From Solirubrobacter phytolaccae (lineage in GTDB: Bacteria; Actinomycetota; Thermoleophilia; Solirubrobacterales; Solirubrobacteraceae): DNA of 38,869 nucleotides. This document shows positions 23,653 to 31,837 of the stretch, in pieces. Position 1 is the first letter of the stretch. The number at the start of each line of letters is the position of its first letter. Under the pieces are notes generated by a model that did no database searches, was not told where the DNA came from, and worked only from the letters and a program-made list of their open reading frames with translations. The stretch spans positions 1-38,869 of the forward strand of contig NZ_JAPDDP010000074.1 of the NCBI RefSeq assembly GCF_027587195.1. Reading direction: 5' to 3'. Position numbers and translations under genes: made by a program.

Positions 23653-24332
23653 CACGCGGCCTCGTGGAACAGGACCCACGCGCGGCCGTCGGCGCGATCC
23701 ACCAGCACGTCGGTGCCGACGCCGCCCGCCTCCAGCACCGGCCCCATCTCCCGGCGAACCGCGAACCGCCAGCGCGAACGCTCCCCCACCGACAGCGACG
23801 GCGTGTCGAGCGGGATCTCCACCCGCGCGGCGGCCGCGCCCGAGACGGACGACGGCTCGCCGAGCCGCCACTCGATCACGACGTCGTCGGGCGGCACGAC
23901 CGCGTCACGGACGTCCGCGTACAGCTCGGGGGCGTAGTCCGTGATCCGTGCACCAAGCCCACCGAGGTAGAGCGCGAGAGCGGGCGCCGACAGCGGATCG
24001 GCCGTCCACCGGATCACCTCGGCGCCGCCGGCGAGCGCACGTTCGCGCTGCGCGAGCTTGAGCCGCCGACCGACGCCGCGCCCGCGGGCGCCGGGCTCGA
24101 CCGCCAGGCCACACGAGAACAGCTCGCCCGGCCGTCCGGGAAGCGCGAACGAGAACCCGACCACGCGCTCGCCGTCGACCGCGGCCAGCGCGATGCCGCC
24201 GTGCGCCGCGCTCGTCTGCGCGAGCCAGGGTGGGAGCGCGTCGCGCTCGGAGAAGGCGAGCGAACGGGCGAGCAGCGCGCACCCGGCCACGAGCTCGGCG
24301 CCGTGGGCGTCGCGGACCTCGATCTCAGACAT
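23652..24332 (-). CDS. GNAT-family N-acetyltransferase
   Basis: A 226-residue protein with a GNAT core: SEIEVRDAHGAEL start, GERVVGFSFALPG, LFSCGLAVEPGARGRGVGRR (acetyl-CoA pyrophosphate loop), LAQRERALAGGAEVIRW and LYLGGLGARI. A C-terminal extension of about 75 residues (from EWRLGEP) is not a second complete GNAT domain. It is first in the operon GNAT-deacetylase-MFS. An acetyltransferase beside a deacetylase-like enzyme suggests opposite modifications of an amine, which is inference only. ATG at 24332 is chosen because the upstream extension has no conserved content. Confidence 0.8.
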   Translation of the reverse strand: MSEIEVRDAHGAELVAGCALLARSLAFSERDALPPWLAQTSAAHGGIALAAVDGERVVGFSFALPGRPGELFSCGLAVEPGARGRGVGRRLKLAQRERALAGGAEVIRWTADPLSAPALALYLGGLGARITDYAPELYADVRDAVVPPDDVVIEWRLGEPSSVSGAAAARVEIPLDTPSLSVGERSRWRFAVRREMGPVLEAGGVGTDVLVDRADGRAWVLFHEAA

Positions 24333-24487
24333 GACCGGGACGATCGAGCGCGGCGCGCCGACCCGCCATCCCTCGTTCGCGGGACGCGCTTGGGGACCCG
24401 CCCGCGGACATCGCCATCGCGGACTCCCCCACACGACCACGCGGACGCCCGATGGCGCGGCGCCCCACCGGCCGTGACGGTGTGGCC

Positions 24488-25651
24488 ATGGACACCGCCA
24501 CCATCACCGGATTGCGCGTCGAGGACGCGATCGCCATGCCGCGCGCGGACGAGTGCGTCGTCGCCCACGCCCGGCGCGAGGAGCAGTACGCCGTGCACGT
24601 GACGCGCGACGCGGACGCCACCGACGCCGCGCTGCGTGAGCGGCTCGACGGCGTCGGCACCGTCGCGGTGATCGCCGACGAGACCGTCGACGCGCTCTAC
24701 GGCGTGGAGCTGAGAAGCCGTCTCCGCGCGCTCGACGTCGACGTGCTCGCCCGCACCGTCCCGGCCGGCGAGCACAGCAAGTCGCTCGACCGTGCGGTGG
24801 AGCTGTGGCACTGGCTGGCGGAGAGCCCGCTCGGGCGCCGGGACCTGGTGCTGTGCTTCGGCGGCGGCGTGATCTGCGACATGGGCGGCTGGGTCGCGAG
24901 CGTCTACATGCGCGGCGTCCCGTATGTGAACCTGCCGACGACGCTGCTGGCGATGGTCGACGGCGCGCTCGGCGGGAAGGTCGCTGTCAACCACCCGGTC
25001 GCCAAGAACCTGCTCGGCGCCTTCCAGCAGCCGGCCGGCGTCGTCTGCCAGCTCGACCTCCTGCGCTCGCTCGAGGCGCGCCAGCTCGGTGCCGGGATCG
25101 CCGAGTGCATCAAGAAGGGCGTGATCGCCTCGCCCGCGTACTTCGCGTTCATCGAGCGCGCGGCGCCCGCGCTGATGGCCGGCGACGCGTCCGCGCTGGA
25201 GGCGCTCGTGCGCGCCGCGGCCGCGATCAAGACGGCGCTGATCGAGCGCGACCCGTACGAGGTCGACCTGCGCCGCCCGCTGAACTTCGGCCACACGATC
25301 GGCCATCCGCTCGAGACCGTCACCGGGTACGCGCCGCTGCTGCACGGCGAGGCGGTCGCGTTCGGGATGGCCGTCGAGGCGACCGTCGCGGCCCGCCGTG
25401 GCTGGCTCGACGACCACGTCCTCGACCGCCTGCTCCGCCTGCTCGACGCGTGCGGTCTGCCCGCGCACGCCGACGCGCTCCCGCCGGGCGTGACCGCCGA
25501 CGCGCTCATCACCGCGATGGAGAAGGTGCGCCTCATCCGCGCCGGCAGCCTGCGCTGGGTCCTCCCCGTCGCGCTCGGCGAGACCGTAATCGCCGACGAC
25601 GTGACCGAGGCCGAGGTTCGCGCCGCGCTCGCCGACTGCGGTGTGCGTTGA
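24488..25651 (+). CDS. Sugar-phosphate cyclase of the 3-dehydroquinate synthase superfamily, substrate uncertain
   Basis: A 387-residue DHQS-fold protein. It has the NAD loop GGGVICDMGGWVASVYMRG, LPTTLLAMVDGALGGK, NHPVAKNLLGAFQQP, and zinc ligands E206 (AECIKK), H269 (NFGHTIGHPLE) and H286 (LLHGEAVAFGM). Two normally diagnostic segments differ from housekeeping AroB: GGKVAVNHP where AroB has GGKTGVNHP, and ECIKKGVI where AroB has E-IKYG. They also do not match 2-deoxy-scyllo-inosose or 2-epi-5-epi-valiolone synthases as I remember them. No aro genes are nearby. ATG 24452 is an alternative start. It precedes the aminotransferase-aldolase operon by 64 bp. Confidence 0.85.
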   Translation: MDTATITGLRVEDAIAMPRADECVVAHARREEQYAVHVTRDADATDAALRERLDGVGTVAVIADETVDALYGVELRSRLRALDVDVLARTVPAGEHSKSLDRAVELWHWLAESPLGRRDLVLCFGGGVICDMGGWVASVYMRGVPYVNLPTTLLAMVDGALGGKVAVNHPVAKNLLGAFQQPAGVVCQLDLLRSLEARQLGAGIAECIKKGVIASPAYFAFIERAAPALMAGDASALEALVRAAAAIKTALIERDPYEVDLRRPLNFGHTIGHPLETVTGYAPLLHGEAVAFGMAVEATVAARRGWLDDHVLDRLLRLLDACGLPAHADALPPGVTADALITAMEKVRLIRAGSLRWVLPVALGETVIADDVTEAEVRAALADCGVR

Positions 25652-25654
25652 GGG

Positions 25655-25695
25655 TTGCACGCGTCCGTCGCTACACGTACAGTGATTGAATCACT
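25655..25695 (+). promoter_or_regulatory. Promoter with overlapping perfect 15-bp operator palindrome
   Basis: TTGCAC (25655-25660) and TACAGT (25678-25683), 17 bp apart, make a good sigma-70-type promoter. AGTGATTGAATCACT (25681-25695) is a perfect 15-bp palindrome containing TGAT-TGA-ATCA. It overlaps the -10 and start point, a classic repressor position. It controls the aminotransferase gene at 25716. Confidence 0.75.
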
Positions 25696-25715
25696 TACTC
25701 TCTTGGAGGTTGGCG

Positions 25716-27017
25716 ATGAATGCATCGGAGGCCCTGCTCGAAGCCGCGGCGCGCGTGATCCCGGGCGGCGTGAACACCTGCCGGAGGCGCAGCGAGCCGC
25801 GGCTGTGCTTCCGGCGCGGCTCGGGCGCGTACCTGGAGGACCTCGACGGGCGCTCGTTCATCGACTACCACGCGGCCTACGGCGCGATCCTGCTCGGGCA
25901 CTCGCACCCCGCGGTGACGGCGCGGGTGGCGAGCGCGATCGAGCAGACCGTCCTGTTCGGGGTCGGCGTCACCGAGTCCGAGGTGGCGCTGGCGGAGAAG
26001 ATCGTCGAGCACGTGCCGTCGGTCGAGCAGGTCGTGGTCTGCAACTCCGGCTCGGAGGCGACCTACCACGCGATCCGGCTCGCGCGCGGCGTGACCGGCC
26101 GCGAGAAGCTGATCAAGTTCCAGGGCTGCTACGACGGCTTCCACGACTACGTCCTGCGCAACGTCCTCAGCCGGCCAGAGGGCGTCGGCGCGCGCGACCC
26201 GCACTCCGCGGGCATGCTCGAAGCGGCGGTCGACGCGACCCTCGTGTGCCGCTACAACGACCTCGAGGACGTCCGGGCGACGCTCGAGCGCCACGGCGAG
26301 GAGGTCGCCGCGATCATCGTCGAGCCCGTGGCGCACAACTCGCCCGGGCTCCTCCCGCGCCCCGGCTTCCTCGAAGGCCTGCGCGAGCTGTGCGACGCGA
26401 CCGGCGCGCTCCTGATCTTCGACGAGGTCATCACCGGGTTCCGGCACCACATCGGCGGCTATCAGGCGGTGTGCGGCGTGCTTCCGGACCTGACGACGAT
26501 GGGCAAGGCGATCGCCAACGGCTTCCCGCTGGCCGCGATCGGCGGGCGCCGCGAGTACCTGGAGCGCCTGAACACGACCGCGGACGGCGACGTGCACTTC
26601 GGCGGCACCTACAACGGCAACGCGGCCGCGGTCGAGGCCGGGCTCGCCACGATCGCGCAGCTCGAGGACGGCACCGTCCACGAGCACATCTTCGCCCTCG
26701 GCGAGCGCATGCGGAGCGGGCTGGCCGAGGTCGCCGACCGCGTCGGCGTGCCCGCGGTCGTCGGCGGGTTCGGCTCGCTGTTCGTGCTCTGCTTCATGGA
26801 CGGGCCGCTGGAGACCTACGAGGACGTGCTGCGCAACGACGACGCACTGTTCGGGCGCTACCGCCGCGAGCTCGTCGCGCGCGGGGTGTTCGAGATGCCG
26901 GAGAGCCTCGGGCGCAGCCACATCGGCGCGTCGCACACCACCGAGGACATCGACCGCTCGCTCGAGGCGGCCGAGGACGCACTGCGCGCCGCGGTCGACG
27001 CGCTCGCCCGGGCGTGA
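25716..27017 (+). CDS. Class III PLP-dependent aminotransferase (glutamate-1-semialdehyde aminomutase-like)
   Basis: A 433-residue fold-type I class III aminotransferase. It has RVIPGGVNTCRR, VVVCNSGSEATYHAIRLARG for the PLP phosphate, KFQGCYDGFHD, FDEVITGFR with the PLP-binding Asp, and TTMGKAIANGFPLAA with the Schiff-base lysine. The family includes HemL and many catabolic aminotransferases for amino acids, amino sugars or amines; coupling to an HpcH/HpaI aldolase argues for a catabolic enzyme, not HemL. ATG 25716 has TTGGAGGTT 8 bases upstream. The operator palindrome lies just before it. It overlaps the aldolase gene by 4 bp. Confidence 0.9.
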   Translation: MNASEALLEAAARVIPGGVNTCRRRSEPRLCFRRGSGAYLEDLDGRSFIDYHAAYGAILLGHSHPAVTARVASAIEQTVLFGVGVTESEVALAEKIVEHVPSVEQVVVCNSGSEATYHAIRLARGVTGREKLIKFQGCYDGFHDYVLRNVLSRPEGVGARDPHSAGMLEAAVDATLVCRYNDLEDVRATLERHGEEVAAIIVEPVAHNSPGLLPRPGFLEGLRELCDATGALLIFDEVITGFRHHIGGYQAVCGVLPDLTTMGKAIANGFPLAAIGGRREYLERLNTTADGDVHFGGTYNGNAAAVEAGLATIAQLEDGTVHEHIFALGERMRSGLAEVADRVGVPAVVGGFGSLFVLCFMDGPLETYEDVLRNDDALFGRYRRELVARGVFEMPESLGRSHIGASHTTEDIDRSLEAAEDALRAAVDALARA

Positions 27018-27763
27018 GCGGACTCAAGGCGCGGCTGGCCGCGGGCGAGGTGCTGCTCGGCAGCTTCCTCGCCCTCGGCTCGGCGCCGGCGGCCGAGGCG
27101 CTCGCGCTCGCCGGCCTGGACTTCCTGATCGTCGACCTCGAGCACGGGCTCGGCGACGCACCCCGCGTGCTGGAGCAGGTGCTCGCGATCCAGCGCGGCG
27201 GCGCCCACGCCCTGGTCCGGGTCGAGTCGGACGTCCGGGAGCGCACGACGCGGATGCTCGACCTCGGCGCCGAAGGCGTCCTCTGCCCGCGCGTGAGCTC
27301 GGCGGCGCAGGCCGCGTCCTGGGCCGGCGCGCTGCGCTACACGCGTGATCGCGGCGTGGCGCTGGGTACACGCGGCGCCGGCTACGGGCTCGATCCCGAC
27401 GGGTTCCTCCACGCTGACGAGCGCACGCTCGGCGTGGTGCAGATCGAGACGCGCGAGGCCGTCGAGGCGTGCGAGGAGATCGCGGCGGTCGACGGCGTGG
27501 ACGTGCTGTTCGTCGGCCCGTCGGACCTGTCGTACGCGCTCGGGTGCTTCCGCGAGTGGGAGCACCCGGAGCTGTGCGCCGCCACGACACGCTTGGTGCG
27601 AGCGGCGCGCGCCGCCGGGAAGGTCGCCGGCACGTTCTGCACCACCACCGCGCAGCTGGAGGTCGCGACCACGCTGGGCTTCCAGCTGCTCGCCGTCGGC
27701 ACCGACACGTCGTTCCTCATCGCGGGCGCGAGAGCGACGACGGTGCGTCGATCACCGCGCTAG
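27014..27763 (+). CDS. HpcH/HpaI-family (class II) pyruvate aldolase
   Basis: A 249-residue TIM-barrel aldolase with LGSFLALGSAPAAEALALAG, FLIVDLEHG, DLGAEGVLCPRV, LGTRGAGYGL, the metal-site glutamate in VVQIETREAVE and VDVLFVGPSDLSYALG. The family cleaves 4-hydroxy-2-keto acids into pyruvate (or a ketoacid) and an aldehyde. Next to an aminotransferase this suggests deamination to a keto acid followed by C-C cleavage. GTG start overlapping the aminotransferase stop. The 3' end converges on the coiled-coil protein gene with 6 bp between them. Confidence 0.9.
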   Translation: MSGLKARLAAGEVLLGSFLALGSAPAAEALALAGLDFLIVDLEHGLGDAPRVLEQVLAIQRGGAHALVRVESDVRERTTRMLDLGAEGVLCPRVSSAAQAASWAGALRYTRDRGVALGTRGAGYGLDPDGFLHADERTLGVVQIETREAVEACEEIAAVDGVDVLFVGPSDLSYALGCFREWEHPELCAATTRLVRAARAAGKVAGTFCTTTAQLEVATTLGFQLLAVGTDTSFLIAGARATTVRRSPR

Positions 27764-27769
27764 CCCGAG

Positions 27770-28114
27770 CTATGCGTCCGGGTCGATCTCGCGGGCGCGC
27801 TCGGCGTGCGTGGATGCGGCGTCCTTGCGCTGGCGCGCCTCGTCCTGTGCGCGTTCGGCCTCCGCCGCGGCCTCACGGGCCTTACGGGCATGCTCCTCCG
27901 CGGTCGCCTCCTCCTCGCGCGCCTGCACGCTGAGCTGCTCGGCGGTGCGCTCGGCGTCGGCCGCCGCTTCCTCGTGGCGGCCGGCCTCGGCGCGACGAGC
28001 ACGCGCCTCGACGCGGCGCTGCTCGGGGTCCGGACGGCGCGCCCGCAGCAGCAGCACCGCCGCGATCACGAGCACGAGCAGCACGACGGCGATGATGATG
28101 AGCGCGGTGGTCAC
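27770..28114 (-). CDS. Membrane-anchored charged coiled-coil protein
   Basis: A 114-residue protein. One N-terminal transmembrane helix (TTALIIIAVVLLVLVIAAVL) is followed by a long Ala/Glu/Arg-rich heptad region (EARARRAEAGRHEEAAADAE and similar) that should form a coiled coil. I do not know its function; similar short proteins often accompany stress genes in Actinobacteria. GTG 28114 lies 10 bp from a GGGTAG box on its strand and mirrors the start of the divergent PRC-barrel gene. GTG at about 28135 would extend it by seven residues. Confidence 0.7.
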   Translation of the reverse strand: MTTALIIIAVVLLVLVIAAVLLLRARRPDPEQRRVEARARRAEAGRHEEAAADAERTAEQLSVQAREEEATAEEHARKAREAAAEAERAQDEARQRKDAASTHAERAREIDPDA

Positions 28115-28120
28115 GCCCGA

Positions 28121-28154
28121 GTTGCTACCCACTCGGTCACCTGGGTAGAGCAAC
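28121..28154. promoter_or_regulatory. Symmetric divergent promoter with GTTG/GGGTAG boxes
   Basis: The sequence is an imperfect inverted repeat: GTTGCTACCCA at 28121-28131 and TGGGTAGAGCAAC at 28142-28154. On each strand this gives a GTTG -35-like box and a GGGTAG -10-like box 18-20 bp apart, resembling SigB/SigF-type stress promoters. The -10 boxes lie 9 bp (plus) and 10 bp (minus) from the two start codons, implying leaderless mRNAs in both directions. Confidence 0.55.
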
Positions 28155-28157
28155 GGC

Positions 28158-28688
28158 ATGCCTGATCTCGACACCGTCCTGGCGTGGCGCGGCAAAGCAG
28201 TGCTCGATCGCGACGGCGAGAAGGCAGGCACGCTCGGCGCCCTCTACCTCGACGAAGACGACCGTCCCGCCTACGCGGGCGTGCAGACCGGCCTCTTCCG
28301 GCGCCGCGAGTCGATCGTCCCGCTCGACGGCGCCCGCCCGCTCGACGACGACGTGCAGGTCCCCTACACGCTCGACCAGATCCGCTCCGCACCCAACGTC
28401 GACGCCGACGTCAACCTCACCGACGACGAGCAGGACCAGCTTGCCGCCCACTACGGCGAGCCGACCAAGATCCTCGAAGGCGACACCGGCCCCGAGGCCG
28501 AGATGGTGCGCTCGGAGGAGGAGGTCGACATCAGCGTCGCCCCGGCCAAGCCCCGCGAGCGCGTCCGGTTGCGCAAGCACACCGTCGTCGAGCAGGTCGA
28601 GACGACCGTGCCCGTGCGCCGCGAGGAGATCCGCCTGGAGCGTGACCCCCCGCCGGATGGCAAGATCGTCGACGTCGAAGATGCGTAG
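28158..28688 (+). CDS. PRC-barrel and DUF2382 (YsnF/AvaK-like) stress protein
   Basis: A 176-residue cytoplasmic protein. Residues 5-85 form a PRC-barrel (WRGKAVLDRDGEKAGTLGAL, PAYAGVQTGLF, SIVPLDGA), and residues 115-165 are a DUF2382 segment (SEEEVDISVAPAKPRERVRL and VVEQVETTVPVRREEIRLER). Such proteins are common in Actinobacteria and Deinococcus and are associated with general stress; a biochemical role is not established. The ATG lies 9 bp downstream of a stress-type -10 box. The ferredoxin reductase gene follows after 28 bp and may be co-transcribed. Confidence 0.88.
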   Translation: MPDLDTVLAWRGKAVLDRDGEKAGTLGALYLDEDDRPAYAGVQTGLFRRRESIVPLDGARPLDDDVQVPYTLDQIRSAPNVDADVNLTDDEQDQLAAHYGEPTKILEGDTGPEAEMVRSEEEVDISVAPAKPRERVRLRKHTVVEQVETTVPVRREEIRLERDPPPDGKIVDVEDA

Positions 28689-28716
28689 CCGTCGATGAGC
28701 GCTGCCGGAGGCGACG

Positions 28717-29814
28717 GTGGCTGAGCGCGGTGCCCGTCCGCGGGTTCCCGCGGCTCGTCGCCGGCTGTTGCGGGCGGCGCGTGTGTTCTTCACGCCGCTG
28801 CTGCCCGACGACTACCTGGAGCTGATCAATCCGCTGTGGTCAAGCCGCGAGCTGCGCGGCCGCATCGAGGCGATCACGCACGAGACCGCCGACTCGGTGA
28901 CGGTGACGATCCGGCCCGGGTGGGTCTGGGAGGGACATGAGCCGGGGCAGTACCTGCGCGTCGGGGTGATCGTCGACGGCATCCATCACTGGCGTGCCTA
29001 CTCGATCACCTCGGATCCCGGTCGCCGGGACGGCTTCATCTCGATCACCCCGAAGTTGGTCGAGACCGGCAAGGTGACGCCGTATCTGGTCCGGAAGGCG
29101 CACCCGGGCACGATCGTGCGGCTGGGCGGAGTGGAAGGGACGTTCACGCTGCCCGACCCGCTGCCGCGGCGGCTGCTCTTCATCAGCGCCGGCAGCGGCG
29201 TCACGCCGATCATGAGCATGTTGCGCGATCTCGCCAGGCGCGGAGCGCTCCAGGACGTCGCGCATCTTCACTCGGCGCGGACGCCCGACGCGGTCATCTT
29301 CGGCGAGCAGCTCCGAGCGCTGGCCGACACACATGAGGACTACCGGCTGCACGTGCAGCACACCGGCGAGTGCGGGCGGCTCGCACCGGCCGACCTTGAC
29401 CGCCTGTGCCCGGACTGGCGCGAGCGCGAAGCATTCCTCAGCGGCCCCGGCGAGATGCTCGACGCCATGCACGCCCACTGGGACGAGCACGCGGACGCCG
29501 CGCGCCTGCACATGGAGCGCTTCCAGCCGGTCATCGGGGGCGAAGCCGCGGGCGGCGAGGGCGGCGAGATCTCCTTCCTGGCGAGCGACGAGCAGGCGTA
29601 CTCGGACGGCAGCACGCCGATCCTGGTCGCCGGCGAGGAGGCCGGCGCCGCGCTCCCGTTCGGGTGCCGCATGGGCATCTGCCACACGTGCGTCGGTCGC
29701 CTGCGGTCCGGACGGGTACGCGACCTGCGGACGGGGAAGGTCTCCGGAACCGAGGGCGAGATGGTCCGCACCTGCATCAACGCGCCCGAAGGTCCGGTGG
29801 AGATCGAGCTCTGA
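28717..29814 (+). CDS. Ferredoxin reductase (FAD/NAD(P)H/2Fe-2S) partner of the fatty acid desaturase
   Basis: A 365-residue three-domain flavoprotein. The FAD domain contains RAYSITSDPG, the NAD(P) domain FISAGSGVTPIMSMLRDL and LSGPGEMLD, and the C-terminal plant-type 2Fe-2S domain CRMGICHTC plus a fourth Cys in RTCINAPEG. This is the architecture of the mycobacterial Rv3230c-type oxidoreductase that supplies electrons to the DesA3 desaturase; the desaturase gene follows 18 bp downstream. GTG 28717 has CGGAGGCGACG as ribosome binding site. It acts at the cytoplasmic face of the membrane. Confidence 0.92.
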   Translation: MAERGARPRVPAARRRLLRAARVFFTPLLPDDYLELINPLWSSRELRGRIEAITHETADSVTVTIRPGWVWEGHEPGQYLRVGVIVDGIHHWRAYSITSDPGRRDGFISITPKLVETGKVTPYLVRKAHPGTIVRLGGVEGTFTLPDPLPRRLLFISAGSGVTPIMSMLRDLARRGALQDVAHLHSARTPDAVIFGEQLRALADTHEDYRLHVQHTGECGRLAPADLDRLCPDWREREAFLSGPGEMLDAMHAHWDEHADAARLHMERFQPVIGGEAAGGEGGEISFLASDEQAYSDGSTPILVAGEEAGAALPFGCRMGICHTCVGRLRSGRVRDLRTGKVSGTEGEMVRTCINAPEGPVEIEL

Positions 29815-29832
29815 CCCGATGCGAGGAACGCC

Positions 29833-31068
29833 ATGGACACCATGATCGAAAGCCCGCTGGCTCACCTGAGCGAGGCGCAGTTCGAGGATCTCGCGCGCGA
29901 GTTCGACGCGATCCACGACGAGGTGTTCTCCGAGCTCGGCGAGCGCGACCGGCGATACATCACGAGCATGATCGAGATGCACCGGCGCCTGGCGGTGCTC
30001 GGCCGGGTGCTGCTGTTCGCCGCCCGCTACAAGCCGGCCTGGGCGGCGGGAACGGCGACGCTGTCGCTGGCCAAGATCCTCGAGAACATGGAGATCGGCC
30101 ACAACGTCATGCATGGCCAGTGGGACTGGATGCAGGACCCCTACATCCACTCCTCCTCCTGGGACTGGGACTCCGCCTCCACGCCCGAGGCCTGGAAGCA
30201 CTCGCACAACTACATCCACCACACCTACACGAACATCCGCGGCAAGGACAAGGACCTCGGCTACAAGATCATGCGGGTCGACCCGCACCAGAAGTGGGTC
30301 CCGGTCTACCTGTTCCAGCCGGCCTACAACGTGCTGCTGATGGCGTTCTTCGAGTGGGGCGTGGCCTTCCACGACCTCGATCTGGACGCAATCGCCAAGG
30401 GTGAGAAGTCCACCAAGGCGCTCAAGCGCGAGCTCAAGGGCATGGCGCGCAAAGCCGGCCGCCAGATCGCGAAGGACTACATCGCGTACCCGCTGCTCTC
30501 CGGACGCAAGGGCTTCAAGAGCACGCTGACGGCCAACGTCACCGCGAACATCATCCGCAACGTGTGGGCGCACGCGATCATCTTCTGCGGCCACTTCCCC
30601 GACCAGACCTACACGTTCAGCGAAGACGAGGTCGGCGACGAGACGCGCGGACGCTTCTACGTCCGCCAGCTGCTCGGCGCCGCGAACATCGAGGGCAGTC
30701 CGCTGTTCCACGTCATCAGCGGCAACCTCGGGTACCAGGTCGAGCACCACCTGTTCCCGGACATGCCGAGCACGCGCTACTCGGAGATCGCGCCACAGAT
30801 CAAGGAGATCTGCGAGCGCTACGAGCTGCCCTACAACACCGGACCGTTCCTCAAGCAGTGGGCGACCGTCCAGCGCACGATCCTGCGCCTCGCATTGCCG
30901 GGCGGGCGCCCGCGGCCCAAGCCCGGCCCGTTCCAGCGCCCGTCCGAGAACGGCCACGAGGCGTGGCATCCCGACATCGCCGAGCGCCAGCGCCGCGGCG
31001 CGGTCGCGACGGGACCTGAGCTGCCCGTCGACGGCGTCCGGGTGGACGGCACCGTCCCGCTGGGTTGA
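29833..31068 (+). CDS. Membrane fatty acyl-CoA desaturase (DesA3/linoleoyl-CoA desaturase type)
   Basis: A 411-residue integral membrane di-iron desaturase. The three histidine boxes are present: GHNVMHG (89-95), HSHNYIHH (123-130) and QVEHHLFP near residue 305. Hydrophobic stretches lie around 55-85 and 155-175. It introduces a double bond into stearoyl-CoA or a similar chain, using electrons from the upstream reductase; this pairing matches the M. tuberculosis Rv3229c-Rv3230c type. A Pro-rich C-terminal tail of about 60 residues is less conserved. A hairpin at 31136 probably ends the transcript. Confidence 0.92.
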   Translation: MDTMIESPLAHLSEAQFEDLAREFDAIHDEVFSELGERDRRYITSMIEMHRRLAVLGRVLLFAARYKPAWAAGTATLSLAKILENMEIGHNVMHGQWDWMQDPYIHSSSWDWDSASTPEAWKHSHNYIHHTYTNIRGKDKDLGYKIMRVDPHQKWVPVYLFQPAYNVLLMAFFEWGVAFHDLDLDAIAKGEKSTKALKRELKGMARKAGRQIAKDYIAYPLLSGRKGFKSTLTANVTANIIRNVWAHAIIFCGHFPDQTYTFSEDEVGDETRGRFYVRQLLGAANIEGSPLFHVISGNLGYQVEHHLFPDMPSTRYSEIAPQIKEICERYELPYNTGPFLKQWATVQRTILRLALPGGRPRPKPGPFQRPSENGHEAWHPDIAERQRRGAVATGPELPVDGVRVDGTVPLG

Positions 31069-31135
31069 CGTTCAGAGGGCGTTTGGACCGAACGTGTTTC
31101 ATTGCGTCGCACCATTGGGCAGCGTCCACGCTGTC

Positions 31136-31155
31136 GCAGGAGCCGATCGCTCCTG
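31136..31155 (+). terminator. Hairpin downstream of the desaturase gene
   Basis: CAGGAGC (31137-31143) pairs with GCTCCTG (31149-31155) around a 5-base loop, 68 bp after the desaturase stop. No T-run follows directly. A second palindrome, GATCGA-GT-TCGATC (31181-31194), is followed by TTT and could act with it. Confidence 0.45.
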
Positions 31156-31242
31156 TGCCACCCCTTAGAAGACAGCCGTCGATCGAGTTCGATCTTTCGG
31201 AATGCGTCTGAGGGCCTTTCCAGCCCGACCGAAGGATCCTGC

Positions 31243-31548
31243 ATGAGCACCCAGAGCGAGACTCGCCGCGAAAACGGCGCCACGACCGCACGCGACCGCG
31301 ACGCCCGGCCCACACGCCGTCTGAGCACCGAGACCAAGGCCTCCTTCAAGACGACGGAGTTCTTCGCCTACATCGGCCTGCTGATCGCGTTGTTCATCAG
31401 CGCCGCCGTGGTCGACGAGAGCAACGCCGGCGGCTTCGGCGCCCAGCAGGTCTGGCTGTACGCGACCGTTCTCACCGTCGGCTACATGGTCAGCCGCGGG
31501 CTCGCCAAGTCCGGCAGCCGCGACCCGTACGACGCCGACGACCACTAG
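31243..31548 (+). CDS. Small two-helix membrane protein, unknown function
   Basis: A 101-residue protein: a polar, basic N-terminus of about 38 residues, then KTTEFFAYIGLLIALFISAA and QVWLYATVLTVGYMVSRGLA as two membrane helices, and an acidic tail. I recall similar small hypothetical membrane proteins in Actinobacteria but no known function. ATG 31243 has GAAGGATCC 5 bases upstream. The preceding 170 bp contains GTTT and GGGCAG 17 bp apart (31096 onward), a weak match to the stress-promoter pattern seen at 31597. Confidence 0.78.
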   Translation: MSTQSETRRENGATTARDRDARPTRRLSTETKASFKTTEFFAYIGLLIALFISAAVVDESNAGGFGAQQVWLYATVLTVGYMVSRGLAKSGSRDPYDADDH

Positions 31549-31596
31549 CCTCCGTCCGATCAGCCCGCGGAGGTCGCCGCCGCCCGGTCGTGTCCT

Positions 31597-31623
31597 GTTT
31601 GACGACACGTCGGACGTGGGTAA
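31597..31623 (+). promoter_or_regulatory. Candidate SigB/SigF-type stress promoter
   Basis: GTTT (31597-31600) and GGGTAA (31618-31623) are separated by 17 bp, close to the GTTT-N15-17-GGGTAT pattern of group 3 stress sigma factors. It faces the HlyIII gene, leaving a leader of about 200 bases. The spacer contains ACACGTCGGACGT. Confidence 0.45.
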
Positions 31624-31753
31624 CGCTCCACCGTCGAGGGCATCGAGTCCGACGCTCAGCAGCACGAGCAGCGGCATCTGAACTCGCGGACACAACGACG
31701 GCATTTACGCAGCCGTGCTCGCCCCGACACCACTCGTTCCACCGTTGCCACCT

Positions 31754-31788
31754 GCCGCGTGTCGGCGCGGCACCGCGGCACCGGGTCC
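31754..31788 (+). repeat. Hairpin repeat element, copy A
   Basis: GCCGCG-TGTCGG-CGCGGC (31754-31771) forms a stem-loop followed by CGGCACCGGGTCC. The same arrangement with a slightly longer stem is found 911 bp downstream in copy B, in the same orientation. The two copies bracket the HlyIII gene. Confidence 0.5.
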
Positions 31789-31837
31789 GCGCCTCCCCTC
31801 CTCCCCGCGGACCCGGGGCCGCCCCCATCGGCCCACC

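Noticed and set aside
24488..25651. Housekeeping aroB
   Set aside because: No aro neighbours, and two diagnostic segments differ from AroB; a general cyclase call is safer.
28840..30969. 709-codon minus-strand open frame opposite the reductase and desaturase genes
   Set aside because: Its translation is an antisense shadow without domains, and the plus-strand genes have complete active-site motifs and ribosome binding sites.
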